Assembly: GCF_900580675.1 (NCBI RefSeq)
Contig: NZ_UTBG01000054.1
Span: forward strand, 62,001 to 126,000
Origin: Pseudomonas viridiflava
GTDB taxonomy: Bacteria; Pseudomonadota; Gammaproteobacteria; Pseudomonadales; Pseudomonadaceae
DNA length: 64,000 nucleotides
Direction: 5' to 3'
The notes under the pieces are model-generated. The model worked only from the letters and a program-made list of their open reading frames with translations, was not told where the DNA came from and did no database searches. Shown here piece by piece: positions 26,954 to 35,672 of this stretch. Numbering within the stretch: the first letter of the stretch is position 1; every line of letters begins with the position of its first letter. A program made the position numbers and the translations under genes.

Positions 26954-28340
26954 CATTCTGGTAGTCGACGACGAACCCAAGCTGTGCGATCTGCTCGCAT
27001 CGGCCCTGGGCCAGAACGGCGTGCAGGTATTCATCGCCGGCAATGGCCTGCATGCACTCAAGGTGCTGGAGCAGGAAGACATCGACCTGGTGATCAGCGA
27101 CTGGCGCATGCCGGGCATGGATGGGCCGGCGCTGTTGGCGGAGATCAAGCAACGCTACCCGCAGGTCCCGGTGATAGTGATGACCGCCTACAGCACGGTA
27201 AAAAACGCCGTGCAGTCGATGCGCAACGGCGCCTATGACTACATTGCCAAGCCGTTCGACATCGACGAGCTGGACATCACCGTGGCCAAGGCCCTGCAGT
27301 TTCGCGACATCATGCGCGACAACGCGCGCATGCGCGCCGAGCTGGATGAGCACGCGCAGTTCGACAGCCTGGTGGGCGACAGCCCGGCGTTTCGCAAAGT
27401 GCTGCAGGCGGTGGATTCGGTGCGCGACAGCAGCGCAACGATCCTGCTGACCGGCGAGAGCGGCACCGGCAAGGAAATGGTCGCCCGCGCCATCCATAAA
27501 CACGGCAGCCGTGCCGACAAGCCCTTCGTCGCGGTCAATTGTGCGGCCATCCCCGAAGGCCTGCTGGAAAGTGAAATGTTCGGCCATCGCAAGGGCGCCT
27601 TTACCGGCGCCGTGGCGGACCGGGTAGGGCGCTTCATGCAAGCCGACAAGGGCACGCTGTTTCTCGACGAAGTCGGCGACATGCCGTTGGCATTGCAGGC
27701 GAAGATTCTGCGTGCCTTGCAGGAGCGCGTGATCGAACCGGTGGGTGACCCGCGCGAGCGCAAGGTGGATGTGCGGGTGATCGCCGCGACCAACAAGAAC
27801 CTGCTGGACGCGGTGGCCAACAAGGAGTTTCGCGAAGACCTGTATTACCGGCTCAACGTGTTCCCGATTCCCCTGCCGGCCCTGCGTGAACGTGTGGAAG
27901 ACATCGCGCCGCTGGCCCGGCACTTCGCCCAGACCCTCAGCGCCACCGCCGGCAAACGCATCACCGGCTTCAGCCCCGACGCGTTGCAAGCCATGGCGGC
28001 CTATCACTGGCCGGGCAATATCCGCGAGCTGCAAAACTGTGTGGAGCGCGCGACCATCGTTGCCGCGTCAACGGTGATCGAAGACATCGACCTGCCCGGT
28101 TACCTGTTTGCTTCCAGGCCCAGCGAGGGCGGGGTGACGGCGATCCTCAGCGACGGGCCGGGCATTCCCCAGGACCTGGATGCGGCGCTGGCAGAGGTGG
28201 AGAAAGCCTACATCCTGGCGGCGTTGCAAGAGAGCAACGGCGTGCAGGCTGCGGCGGCGGCGAAGATCGGGATTTCCGAGAGGAGCTTCTGGTATCGCCT
28301 GAAGAAACTGGGCATTCAGGTCGACAAGATCGTCCGCTGA
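26943..28340 (+). CDS. NtrC-type sigma-54 response regulator of the six-gene unit
   Basis: This 465-residue protein has a receiver domain with phospho-acceptor D53 (VISDWRMPGMDG), an AAA+ domain with Walker A GESGTGKE (171-178), an intact GAFTGA loop and FLDEVGDMP, and a C-terminal Fis-type HTH (AAAAKIGISERSFWYRLKKLG). It is the last gene of the unit and the obvious activator for the sigma-54 promoter at 20862; the interleaved palindromes at 20772-20799 are its likely site. A strong inverted repeat follows. Confidence 0.92.
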   Translation: MTHNILVVDDEPKLCDLLASALGQNGVQVFIAGNGLHALKVLEQEDIDLVISDWRMPGMDGPALLAEIKQRYPQVPVIVMTAYSTVKNAVQSMRNGAYDYIAKPFDIDELDITVAKALQFRDIMRDNARMRAELDEHAQFDSLVGDSPAFRKVLQAVDSVRDSSATILLTGESGTGKEMVARAIHKHGSRADKPFVAVNCAAIPEGLLESEMFGHRKGAFTGAVADRVGRFMQADKGTLFLDEVGDMPLALQAKILRALQERVIEPVGDPRERKVDVRVIAATNKNLLDAVANKEFREDLYYRLNVFPIPLPALRERVEDIAPLARHFAQTLSATAGKRITGFSPDALQAMAAYHWPGNIRELQNCVERATIVAASTVIEDIDLPGYLFASRPSEGGVTAILSDGPGIPQDLDAALAEVEKAYILAALQESNGVQAAAAAKIGISERSFWYRLKKLGIQVDKIVR

Positions 28341-28365
28341 TTTATCTGACAGCCGCCGAACCAAG

Positions 28366-28398
28366 TGTGGGAGCTGGCAAGCCAGCTCCCACATTTTT
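28366..28398. terminator. REP-type hairpin between convergent genes
   Basis: TGTGGGAGCTGGC-AA-GCCAGCTCCCACA is a perfect 13-base stem with a T-run after it. It lies between the convergent response regulator and glpM genes, and can end transcription from both sides. Confidence 0.75.
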
Positions 28399-28410
28399 GA
28401 TTGAGGTGTG

Positions 28411-28749
28411 TCAGGTGTGAACGCGCACCCACACGCTCACCAGAATGGTTGCGGCCATCAGCCAGGCGACCGCTGCTACAGCCAAAGAAGCTTCCAACCG
28501 CATCCGATCAACCAGCACATACAACGTCGCCAAATACACAAAGTACGGAATGATCGACCACATCCCGAACAGGATCGTGGTCTTCAAATCCTCCACCGAG
28601 CGCCCCTTGCCGACAATGTAATGCGCGATCAACGCAAAGGTCGGAAACAGCGGCACCAGGCCGGCGATGTAATAGTTTTTGGTCTTGGCCAGTGCGGCCA
28701 GAATCAGTACCACCGCCGCGCCGAGGGCGGCTTTCAATAGTAGATCCAT
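28411..28749 (-). CDS. glpM: GlpM-family small membrane protein
   Basis: This 112-residue protein has four hydrophobic segments and the conserved GlpM core (AKTKNYYIAGLVPLFPTFALIAHYIVGKG, ~22-50). GlpM was named in P. aeruginosa, where its loss reduces alginate production; its biochemical role is unknown. Its start overlaps the stop of aauR by one base (TGATG), so it is translationally coupled to the acidic-amino-acid response regulator rather than to the glycerol genes 7 kb away. Confidence 0.85.
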   Translation of the reverse strand: MDLLLKAALGAAVVLILAALAKTKNYYIAGLVPLFPTFALIAHYIVGKGRSVEDLKTTILFGMWSIIPYFVYLATLYVLVDRMRLEASLAVAAVAWLMAATILVSVWVRVHT

Positions 28750-30098
28750 CAGTGGCTCAACCCGTATTTCTTGACCTTGTCGAACAGGGTGGTCTTGGCC
28801 ATCCCCAGCTCCTGGCTGGCCTGGGTCAGGTTGCCGCCGCTGCGCTGCAGGGCGTCATTGAGCAGGTTGCGTTCGAAGGCTTCGACCGCCTCGGTAAAGG
28901 CCAGACCATGGTTGACGTTGCCGCTGCCGCTTTTCTTGAAGGCGGGCAAACCCAGGGCAAACCGCTCGGCGACGTTGCGCAGCTCACGCACGTTGCCGGG
29001 CCAGTCGTGGCTCATCAGGGTTGATACGGTCTGGTTGTCCAGCTCCGGCACGCTGCGGTCAAAACGCAAGGAGGACTGCTGCAGGAAGTGTTCGAACAGT
29101 TGCAGGATGTCTTCGCGGCGTTCGCGCAGCGGCGGCAGCTCCAGGGTCACCACGTTGAGGCGGTAGTACAGGTCGCTGCGGAACTGGTTGGCACGGCTCA
29201 GCTCGTCGAGGTCGGACTTGGTGGCGGCGATCACCCGGCAATCCACGGCCACGCTCTGGTTCGAGCCCAGGCGTTCCAGGGTGCGTTCCTGCAAAACGCG
29301 GAGCAACTTGATTTGCAGGTTGATCGGCATGCTTTCCACTTCATCGAGGAACAGCGTGCCTTCGTGGGCGTGCTCGATCTTGCCGATCCGACGTTTGCCG
29401 GCGCCGGTGAAAGCATTGGCTTCGTGGCCGAAAATCTCGCTTTCGAACAGGTTCTCCGGCAGGCCGCCGCAGTTCAGGGCGACGAACTGGTGGGCATGGC
29501 GCCGGCTGAAATCATGCAGGCAGCGCGCGACCAGCTCCTTGCCCGTGCCGGTCTCGCCTTCGATCAGCACGTTGGCCGAGGTGTCGGCGACGTTGGCGAT
29601 CAGCTCGCGCAGGTTCTGCATGGCCGGCGAGCGGCCGATGATGCGGCCTTCCAGGGAGTCGCGCTCGGCCAACTGGCGGCGCAGCGACCAGACCTCCCGC
29701 GCCAGCCCGCGCTGCTCCAGCGCGCGGCGCGCCACATCAACGAGGCGCTCGGGGGAGAAGGGTTTTTCCATGAAGTCGTAGGCGCCGTTGCGCATTGCAC
29801 CGACCGCCATTGAAATATCGCCGTGCCCGGTGATCAACACCACTGGCAAGCTTTTATCCAGGGCCTTGAGGCGCGTGAGCAGTTCCAGGCCGTCAATGCC
29901 TGGCAGGCGTATATCGCTGATCACGATGCCGGCGAAATTCTCGCCGATACGCTTCAAGGCTTCTTCGGCACTGCCCACGCCGACGCTGGGAATGTCTTCC
30001 AGCGCCAGGGCCTGCTGGCAGCCGAGCAGCACATGGGGGTCGTCTTCGACGATCAGCACGGTGAGGTCGTCTTTCGGGGCTGTAGCGTCTGTATTCAT
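28749..30098 (-). CDS. aauR: AauR/DctD-type sigma-54 response regulator
   Basis: This 449-residue regulator has a receiver domain (D62 in VISDIRLPGIDG), AAA+ domain with Walker A GETGTGKE (181-188) and FLDEVESMP, and a C-terminal Fis HTH (NLTQASQELGMAKTTLFDKVKKYG). The loop that contacts sigma-54 reads NAFTGA (228-233) instead of GAFTGA. It activates the aatJQMP importer genes in response to glutamate/aspartate in P. putida (AauRS). Matching TTCGG-N4-CCGAA sites and a sigma-54 promoter stand upstream of aatJ here. It overlaps aauS (ATGA) and glpM (TGATG). Confidence 0.88.
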   Translation of the reverse strand: MNTDATAPKDDLTVLIVEDDPHVLLGCQQALALEDIPSVGVGSAEEALKRIGENFAGIVISDIRLPGIDGLELLTRLKALDKSLPVVLITGHGDISMAVGAMRNGAYDFMEKPFSPERLVDVARRALEQRGLAREVWSLRRQLAERDSLEGRIIGRSPAMQNLRELIANVADTSANVLIEGETGTGKELVARCLHDFSRRHAHQFVALNCGGLPENLFESEIFGHEANAFTGAGKRRIGKIEHAHEGTLFLDEVESMPINLQIKLLRVLQERTLERLGSNQSVAVDCRVIAATKSDLDELSRANQFRSDLYYRLNVVTLELPPLRERREDILQLFEHFLQQSSLRFDRSVPELDNQTVSTLMSHDWPGNVRELRNVAERFALGLPAFKKSGSGNVNHGLAFTEAVEAFERNLLNDALQRSGGNLTQASQELGMAKTTLFDKVKKYGLSH

Positions 30099-31996
30099 GT
30101 CGACTCAGCTTTTTGAGGGCCCGCCAACGGCAGGCTCAAGACAAAGGCCGTACCACCACTGGCCGGGTGTTCCACGGCGAGGTTGCCGCCGGTGGCCGCC
30201 GCGAGGCTGGCGGACAGGGTCAGGCCCAGGCCCAGGCCTTGCTCGCCCGGTTTGGTGGTAAAGAACGGTTCGAATAGGTGTTTGCGCGCCTCGGGGTCGA
30301 TGCCGTGGCCGTTGTCGCGCACTTGCAGGCGGTATTTGCCCTCGCTGCTGTGGCCGTCCAGCCAGAGTTCGGGGGCGGGCTGTGCCTGCATCGCATCGAG
30401 GGCGTTGCCGATCAGGTTGACCAGGATCTGCTCCAGGCGTGTCTGGTCGATCTGCAACTGCGCGTTGCTGAACTCACGGTGCACGGTCAGCGGCAGGCCG
30501 TCCAGGCGCGCGCCGAGTACCTGGAACGCGGCGTCGACGGCCTTGCCGAGGCTGGCTTCGCCCTGGTCATCGCCGCGCCGGGCAAACGAGCGCAGGCTGG
30601 CGGTGATGCGGCCCATGCGGTCGATCAGTTCGTTGATGGTCTTGAGGTTGGCGCTGGCGGTGTCCAGGGCGCCGCGCTCCAGGAAGCGCACGGTGTTGCC
30701 TGACAGGGTACGCAGTGCGGCCAATGGCTGGTTCAGTTCATGGGCGATGCTGGTGGACATCTGGCCGATGGCCGCCAGCTTGCCGGCCTGCACCAGTTCA
30801 TCCTGGGCGCGGCGCAGGGTTTCTTCGGCCTGGCGGCGCTCGCGGATCTGGCCCTTGAGCCGTTCATTGCTGGCGCGCAGGTCGGTGGTGCGTTCGGCAA
30901 TCCGACGCTCCAGCTGGCTGTTGGCTTCCTGCAAGGCTTCCCGTGCGGCGAGGCGGGTGGCGATGACCTTGCGCCTTTCGTTCCAGGCGATCAGCAAAAA
31001 CGCGACCAGGCCAAACGCGACGGCCACCAGAATGCCCTGGTTGATCGCCGCGCGGCGCAGGTCATTGAGCGGCGTGAGCAGGGTGAAATTCCACGGCGTG
31101 TCGTTGAGCGGGCGGGTTTGCGCCAGGTAGCTGACCGCGTGCTCGTCATTCACCACTTCGCTGTTGGCCGGGAAGGTCAGTTTCTCCGCGCCTTCGTTGA
31201 TGCGTTCGCGGGCCAGGGGCTCCAGCTCGTTCAGGGTCGCCCAGTAATATTGCAGGCTGTGAGCCAGGCGATCCTTGGTGTCATCGCTCAGCGGGCGCAC
31301 GGCCTTGAGGCGGCGGGCCGGGTCGCTGGAGAGGATGATGATGCCATTTTCATCGCTGACAAATGCTTCGAGACGCGCGCGCTGCCAGCGTTCTTCGAGG
31401 GCTTCGAGGCGCACTTTGACCACGGCCACGCCGATGATCTTGCCGTGCTCCTCCAGCCCATGGGCCAGGTAGTAGCCGGGTTCGCCATTGGTGCTGCCGA
31501 TGCCGTAGAAGCGCCCGGGCTGGCCGCGCACGGCATTCTGGAAATAGGCGCGGAAGGACAGGTCTTCACCCTGGTAACTGTCGGCATCGCGCCAGTTACT
31601 GGTGGCCAGCACGCGGCCGGTGGTGTCCATCACGTAGATAGCCCGGCTGCGACTGCGTCGGTTCAGGCCTTCGAGGTAATCGTTGACGGTCTTGCGGGTT
31701 TCCTGGCTCGGGTCGGCCAGCAACGTGGAGACGCTGGACTCCAGTTCCAGGAGGCTGGGCAGGTAAGTGTATTTGCTCAGTTCGCTTTCGACGGTGCGGG
31801 CATGCAGCTCCAGTTGGCGTTCGCCGTTGTCGCTGAGGGTGCGGATGCCATAGTACTCACTGACCCAGAAGCCGATGTAACCCAGGCCGATCATCAGGGC
31901 GATGATCAACGGCGGCAGGAACAGTTGGCGAATCAGGCGAGGTTTCACGGCAAGTGATGGCGGTGCGGCGCGAAATTGGTTGGGGTCGCATTTCAT
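30095..31996 (-). CDS. aauS: AauS/DctB-type sensor histidine kinase
   Basis: This 633-residue kinase has a first span (LFLPPLIIALMIGLGYIGFWV, ~25-45), a periplasmic double-Cache-like sensor (~46-300) with the usual SFRAYFQNAVRGQPGRFYGIG, a second span (~315-335), a coiled coil (EALQEANSQLERRIAERTTDL), a HisKA with His in SIAHELNQPL and a HATPase. It pairs with AauR, the next gene; the layout with aatPMQJ matches the P. putida acidic amino acid system. ATG 31996 is chosen over a GTG one codon upstream. DctB would be the alternative name, but dicarboxylate genes are absent here. Confidence 0.88.
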   Translation of the reverse strand: MKCDPNQFRAAPPSLAVKPRLIRQLFLPPLIIALMIGLGYIGFWVSEYYGIRTLSDNGERQLELHARTVESELSKYTYLPSLLELESSVSTLLADPSQETRKTVNDYLEGLNRRSRSRAIYVMDTTGRVLATSNWRDADSYQGEDLSFRAYFQNAVRGQPGRFYGIGSTNGEPGYYLAHGLEEHGKIIGVAVVKVRLEALEERWQRARLEAFVSDENGIIILSSDPARRLKAVRPLSDDTKDRLAHSLQYYWATLNELEPLARERINEGAEKLTFPANSEVVNDEHAVSYLAQTRPLNDTPWNFTLLTPLNDLRRAAINQGILVAVAFGLVAFLLIAWNERRKVIATRLAAREALQEANSQLERRIAERTTDLRASNERLKGQIRERRQAEETLRRAQDELVQAGKLAAIGQMSTSIAHELNQPLAALRTLSGNTVRFLERGALDTASANLKTINELIDRMGRITASLRSFARRGDDQGEASLGKAVDAAFQVLGARLDGLPLTVHREFSNAQLQIDQTRLEQILVNLIGNALDAMQAQPAPELWLDGHSSEGKYRLQVRDNGHGIDPEARKHLFEPFFTTKPGEQGLGLGLTLSASLAAATGGNLAVEHPASGGTAFVLSLPLAGPQKAEST

Positions 31997-32042
31997 CACA
32001 GATGCCTTGGGTCAACCAGAGCTTGCCGGCCTGCTCGGTCCA

Positions 32043-32133
32043 GTGTGGGAGGGGGCTTGCCCCCGATTGCAGTGTGTCAGTCGATATATCTTTGGCTGAT
32101 CCACCGCTATCGGGGGCAAGCCCCTTCCCACAT
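32043..32133. repeat. REPIN between aauS and aatP
   Basis: GTGTGGGAGGGGGCTTGCC and its inverse (GGGGGCAAGCCCCTTCCCAC) flank a ~50-base centre. It separates the aauSR transcript start from the end of the aat operon. Confidence 0.88.
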
Positions 32134-32167
32134 TGGCCCGGTTTCTACAGTTGGCGTTATGTAGGGC

Positions 32168-32902
32168 TTAGTGCTGCAGGATTTTCTCAAGGAAGTGCTG
32201 CGCGCGTTCGGAGCGGGCGCTGATATCGCCGAAGAACTCTTCCTTCGGGCAGTCTTCGATGATCTTGCCGGCGTCCATGAAGATCACACGGTCGGCCACT
32301 TTGCGGGCGAAGCCCATTTCGTGGGTGACGCACATCATGGTCATGCCTTCGTGGGCCAGTTGCACCATCACGTCGAGCACTTCGTTGACCATTTCCGGGT
32401 CGAGCGCCGAGGTCGGTTCGTCGAACAGCATGACGATCGGGTCCATGGCCAGGGCGCGGGCGATCGCCACACGCTGTTGCTGGCCGCCGGACAACTGCCC
32501 CGGATGCTTGTGAGCATGCGCCGACAGGCCAACGCGCTCCAGCAGCTGCAGGCCCTTCTTGGTGGCTTCTTCCTTGCTGCGGCCGAGCACCTTGATCTGC
32601 GCGATGGTCAGGTTTTCGGTGATGGTCAGGTGCGGGAACAGCTCGAAGTGCTGGAACACCATGCCCACGCGCGAGCGCAGTTTCGGCAGGTTGGTCTTCG
32701 GGTCGGCGATGGACGTGCCATCGACCACTACGTCGCCTTTCTGGAACGGTTCCAGCGCGTTCACGCATTTGATCAGGGTGGACTTGCCCGAGCCCGACGG
32801 CCCGCACACCACGATCACTTCGCCTTTTTTAACCTCGGTGCTGCAATCGGTCAGCACCTGGAAGTCGCCATACCACTTGTTGATGTTCTTGATAGAGATC
32901 AT
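32168..32902 (-). CDS. aatP: Acidic amino acid ABC importer ATPase (AatP)
   Basis: This 244-residue polar-amino-acid-type ATPase has Walker [10 protein letters not shown] (~34-42), Q-loop [11 protein letters not shown], signature LSGGQQQR, Walker [12 protein letters not shown] and H-loop CVTHEMGFA. Unlike the pair at 3388-5579, all motifs are canonical. It energises AatQM. Its start overlaps aatM by four bases. Confidence 0.93.
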   Translation of the reverse strand: MISIKNINKWYGDFQVLTDCSTEVKKGEVIVVCGPSGSGKSTLIKCVNALEPFQKGDVVVDGTSIADPKTNLPKLRSRVGMVFQHFELFPHLTITENLTIAQIKVLGRSKEEATKKGLQLLERVGLSAHAHKHPGQLSGGQQQRVAIARALAMDPIVMLFDEPTSALDPEMVNEVLDVMVQLAHEGMTMMCVTHEMGFARKVADRVIFMDAGKIIEDCPKEEFFGDISARSERAQHFLEKILQH

Positions 32903-33570
32903 ACGGCAAACCTTTTTTGCAGACGCTTGACCAGCAGCGAGGCGGAAAAGCTGATGATGAAGTAGACGACACCGGCGAAGATCAGGAACTCATTGGAGCG
33001 GCCGATGATGTCGCCGTTCGAGCGGGCGGAGTTGAGGAAGTCCACCAGGCCCACGGTATAGACCAGCGAGGTGTCCTGGAACAGGATGATCGACTGTTGC
33101 AGCAGCAACGGGGTCATCTTGCGGAACGCCTGGGGCAGGATGATCAGGCGCATGGTCTGGCCATAGGTCATGCCCATCGCCTGTGCCGCCGCCATCTGGC
33201 CCTTGGGGATCGACTGCACGCCGGCCCGCACGATCTCACAGAAGTACGCGGCTTCGAACATCATGAAGGCCACGACGCACGAGGTGAACGCGCCGATCGG
33301 CGTGTCTTCGCCGGTGATCCAGCGCAACACGAACGGCACTGCCAGGTAGAACCAGGTGATCACCAGCAGCAGCGGGATCGAACGGAAATAGTTCACGTAG
33401 GCGCCGGCCAGGCGCGACAGCAGCTTGCTGGAAGACAGGCGCATCAGCGCGAGGATGGTACCCAGCACGATGCCGCCGACCACGCCCATGACCATCAACT
33501 GCAAGGTCATGACCATGCCGTTCCACAGGCCCGGGATGGCGGGGATGATACCGCTGAAATCGAATTCCAT
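32899..33570 (-). CDS. aatM: Acidic amino acid ABC importer permease (AatM)
   Basis: This 223-residue HisM/GltK-type permease has about five spans and the EAA-type loop [22 protein letters not shown]...IILPQA. It pairs with AatQ. The TAATG overlap with aatQ and ATGA overlap with aatP make it translationally coupled on both sides. Confidence 0.92.
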   Translation of the reverse strand: MEFDFSGIIPAIPGLWNGMVMTLQLMVMGVVGGIVLGTILALMRLSSSKLLSRLAGAYVNYFRSIPLLLVITWFYLAVPFVLRWITGEDTPIGAFTSCVVAFMMFEAAYFCEIVRAGVQSIPKGQMAAAQAMGMTYGQTMRLIILPQAFRKMTPLLLQQSIILFQDTSLVYTVGLVDFLNSARSNGDIIGRSNEFLIFAGVVYFIISFSASLLVKRLQKRFAV

Positions 33571-34316
33571 TATTTGCCCCCCACGGAGATCAGGCCGGGC
33601 ACTGCGACTTTCTTCTCGACCACGCGCATCAGCAGCATCAGGCTCATGTTCAGGGTGAAGTAGATCAGCGTGGCCAGGGTGAAGGCTTCAAACAGGTTGG
33701 CCGAGAACTCGGCGGTCTGCTTGGTTTGTGCCAGCAGTTCCATCAAGCCGATCAAGGACGCCACGGAGGAGTTCTTGAACACGTTGAGGAATTCCGAGGT
33801 AAGCGGCGGAATGATGATCCGGTAGGCCTGGGGCAGCAGCACGTTCCAGTAGATCTGCGGCAGCTTGAAGCCCATGGCGCGTGCGGCGGATTCCTGGCCA
33901 CGTGGCAGCGCCTGGATGCCGGTACGTACTTGTTCACATACACGGGCGGCGGTGAACAGGCCCAGGCACACGACAACGCTCAGGTAGGCCGAGGTGGTCG
34001 GGTTGAGGTCTTGTTTGTACCAGTCCTGCAGGTTTTGCGGCAGCAGGTCGGGTATCAGGAAGTACCAGATGAACAGCTGAACCAGCAGCGGCACATTACG
34101 AAACAGTTCCACGTAGCAGGTCGCGATGCCCGATACGAGGCGGTTTGGCACGGTGCGCATGACCCCCAGAATGGAGCCGAGCAACAAAGCGATGATCCAT
34201 GCCACGACAGCGATGGCGATGGTCCAGCCCAAACCGGCGATGTACCAGTCGAGATAAGTCTCGCTGCCTACGCCGGTGGACTTGAAGAACACGCCCCAGT
34301 CCCAGTTGTAATTCAT
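33570..34316 (-). CDS. aatQ: Acidic amino acid ABC importer permease (AatQ)
   Basis: This 248-residue permease has about five spans and the loop GIQALPRGQESAARAMGFKLPQIYWNVLLPQA of the GltJ type. With AatM it forms the channel. ATG 34316 begins the conserved N-terminus (MNYNWDWGVFFKS) with GGGGAGA upstream; the longer frame to 34349 lacks conservation. A stem-loop separates it from the binding-protein gene. Confidence 0.92.
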   Translation of the reverse strand: MNYNWDWGVFFKSTGVGSETYLDWYIAGLGWTIAIAVVAWIIALLLGSILGVMRTVPNRLVSGIATCYVELFRNVPLLVQLFIWYFLIPDLLPQNLQDWYKQDLNPTTSAYLSVVVCLGLFTAARVCEQVRTGIQALPRGQESAARAMGFKLPQIYWNVLLPQAYRIIIPPLTSEFLNVFKNSSVASLIGLMELLAQTKQTAEFSANLFEAFTLATLIYFTLNMSLMLLMRVVEKKVAVPGLISVGGK

Positions 34317-34463
34317 TAGGGTCTCCCCTCGAAGTCGATCAATGTACAAGCACCCGCTTGGGGAAGATCCTTTCCCACCTGACGGTGAACGCCAGGCACA
34401 CGCGATCGGCTCGAAAACCGCCAGGTCGAGTGTTCCAAATTAAAGCCAGCAGGTAGTAACAGA

Positions 34464-34493
34464 CGCCTGAGGGAGGGTTAGCTCCCCCAGGCG
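34464..34493 (-). terminator. Intercistronic stem-loop between aatJ and aatQ
   Basis: CGCCTGAGGGAG and CTCCCCCAGGCG pair around a short loop. Such a hairpin after a binding-protein gene usually reduces read-through or protects the 3' end, giving more binding protein than permease. It lacks a strong T-run, so full termination is unlikely. Confidence 0.6.
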
Positions 34494-34510
34494 ATAAGCT
34501 TAGTCAGGTA

Positions 34511-35437
34511 TCAGATTTTTACGTCAGGTGCTGGCTTGTCGCTTGGATTGGCGATCAGCTCCTTCACCTTTTCGCTCATCGGGAAGTTGAGGTTCAGGCC
34601 TTTTGGTGGAATCGGGCTCTCGAACCACTTGCTGTAGATCTTGTTGATCTCGCCGGATTTGAACAGGGCGGTGATGGCGCCATCCACGGCTTTCTTGAAG
34701 TCTGGGTCGCCTTTGCGAACCATGCACGCGTAGGCTTCGAAAGACTGTGGAGTACCGGTAATGACCCAGTCGTCCGGCTTCTTGGCCTTGGCTTCTTCGC
34801 CGGCCAGCAGGGCGTCGTCCATCATGAAGGCGACGGCGCGGCCGCTTTCCAGCATCTGGAAGGATTCGCCGTGGTCTTTGGCGGAGATAACGTTCATGCC
34901 CATCTGCTTGTCGGCGTTCATCGCTTTGATGATGCGCTCGGACGTGGTGCCGGCGGTGGTCACGACGTTTTTGCCTTTCAGGTCGGCAAAGTCAGCGTAG
35001 GACGGCTTGCCATCCTTGTCTTTCTTGACCAGTAGGCGAGTGCCGATTTCGAAGATGTTGACGGTGAAATCAACTTGCTGGGCGCGTTCGGCGTTGTTGG
35101 TGGTGGAGCCGCACTCGAGGTCCGCGGTGCCGTTCTGGATCAACGGGATACGGGTTTGCGAGGTGACCAGGTTGTACTTGGCCTTCAGGTCGGGTTTGTT
35201 CAGGTCTTTTTTCAGTTGCTCGACGACGGCCAACTGAATGTCGTGGGAGTAGCCCACTGGCTTGCCCGAACCATCCGCGATATAGGAGAACGGAATGGAG
35301 CTGTCGCGGTGAGCGAGAGTGATGGTGCCGGAGTCGTTGATTTTCTTCAGCGTGCCGGTGAGTTCGGCGGCGAAAACTGGAGTGCTGATCAGAGCAGCAG
35401 CGATAGCTGCGCCCAGAATATGGGGAACGATACGCAT
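34511..35437 (-). CDS. aatJ: Glutamate/aspartate periplasmic binding protein (AatJ)
   Basis: This 308-residue SBP_bac_3-type protein has a signal peptide (MRIVPHILGAAIAAALISTPVFA) and the conserved SIPFSYIADGSGKPVGYSHDI, NGTADLECGSTTNNAERAQQVDFT and GTTSERIIKAMN motifs of GltI/AatJ, which contact an acidic amino acid. ATG 35437 follows GAGGAAG; a TTG one codon upstream is possible. It is the first gene of the aatJQMP operon, behind a sigma-54 promoter and AauR-type sites. Confidence 0.92.
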   Translation of the reverse strand: MRIVPHILGAAIAAALISTPVFAAELTGTLKKINDSGTITLAHRDSSIPFSYIADGSGKPVGYSHDIQLAVVEQLKKDLNKPDLKAKYNLVTSQTRIPLIQNGTADLECGSTTNNAERAQQVDFTVNIFEIGTRLLVKKDKDGKPSYADFADLKGKNVVTTAGTTSERIIKAMNADKQMGMNVISAKDHGESFQMLESGRAVAFMMDDALLAGEEAKAKKPDDWVITGTPQSFEAYACMVRKGDPDFKKAVDGAITALFKSGEINKIYSKWFESPIPPKGLNLNFPMSEKVKELIANPSDKPAPDVKI

Positions 35438-35502
35438 CAATACTTCCTCGACATTTGTTTTTTTTATGAAGCCGGCCAGGCGGCTCTCTTTGTACTGCGA
35501 AT

Positions 35503-35532
35503 GCTCGTAACGGCTCCTGAGGCATTACGAGC
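35503..35532 (-). promoter_or_regulatory. Perfect inverted repeat in the aatJ leader
   Basis: GCTCGTAA-N14-TTACGAGC is a perfect 8-base inverted repeat. It lies between the -12 element and the aatJ ATG, so it would be in the transcribed leader or at its start. It may be an RNA hairpin or a repressor site; its role is unknown. Confidence 0.5.
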
Positions 35533-35549
35533 GATCGTCTGGAGTGTAG

Positions 35550-35565
35550 AGCATGAGTCGTGCCA
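35550..35565 (-). promoter_or_regulatory. Sigma-54 promoter of aatJQMP
   Basis: Read on the minus strand, TGGCACGACTCATGCT differs from TGGCACG-N4-TTGCW at one position. It lies ~113 bases before the aatJ ATG and downstream of two AauR-type sites. Confidence 0.78.
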
Positions 35566-35641
35566 GTCAGGAAATAAAAGCTTAACTCCATGATTTATAA
35601 GGTCATTAACTTTATATGACGCGTGATTTATAGCGATTTGG

Positions 35642-35655
35642 TCCGGTAAACCGAA
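35642..35655 (-). promoter_or_regulatory. AauR-type site 1 (one mismatch)
   Basis: TCCGGTAAACCGAA matches TTCGG-N4-CCGAA, the motif I recall for P. putida AauR, except for one base. It lies ~77 bases upstream of the -24 element. Confidence 0.65.
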
Positions 35656-35672
35656 TAGGGCGAGTCGTAACG

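Noticed and set aside
24977..27148. A 723-codon open frame opposite the transferase and kinase genes
   Set aside because: Antisense shadow of genes with clear motifs; repetitive low-information composition.
28749..31996. Calling the two-component pair DctB/DctD (C4-dicarboxylates)
   Set aside because: Sequence alone allows it, but the adjacent aatJQMP genes with TTCGG-N4-CCGAA sites fit AauS/AauR better.
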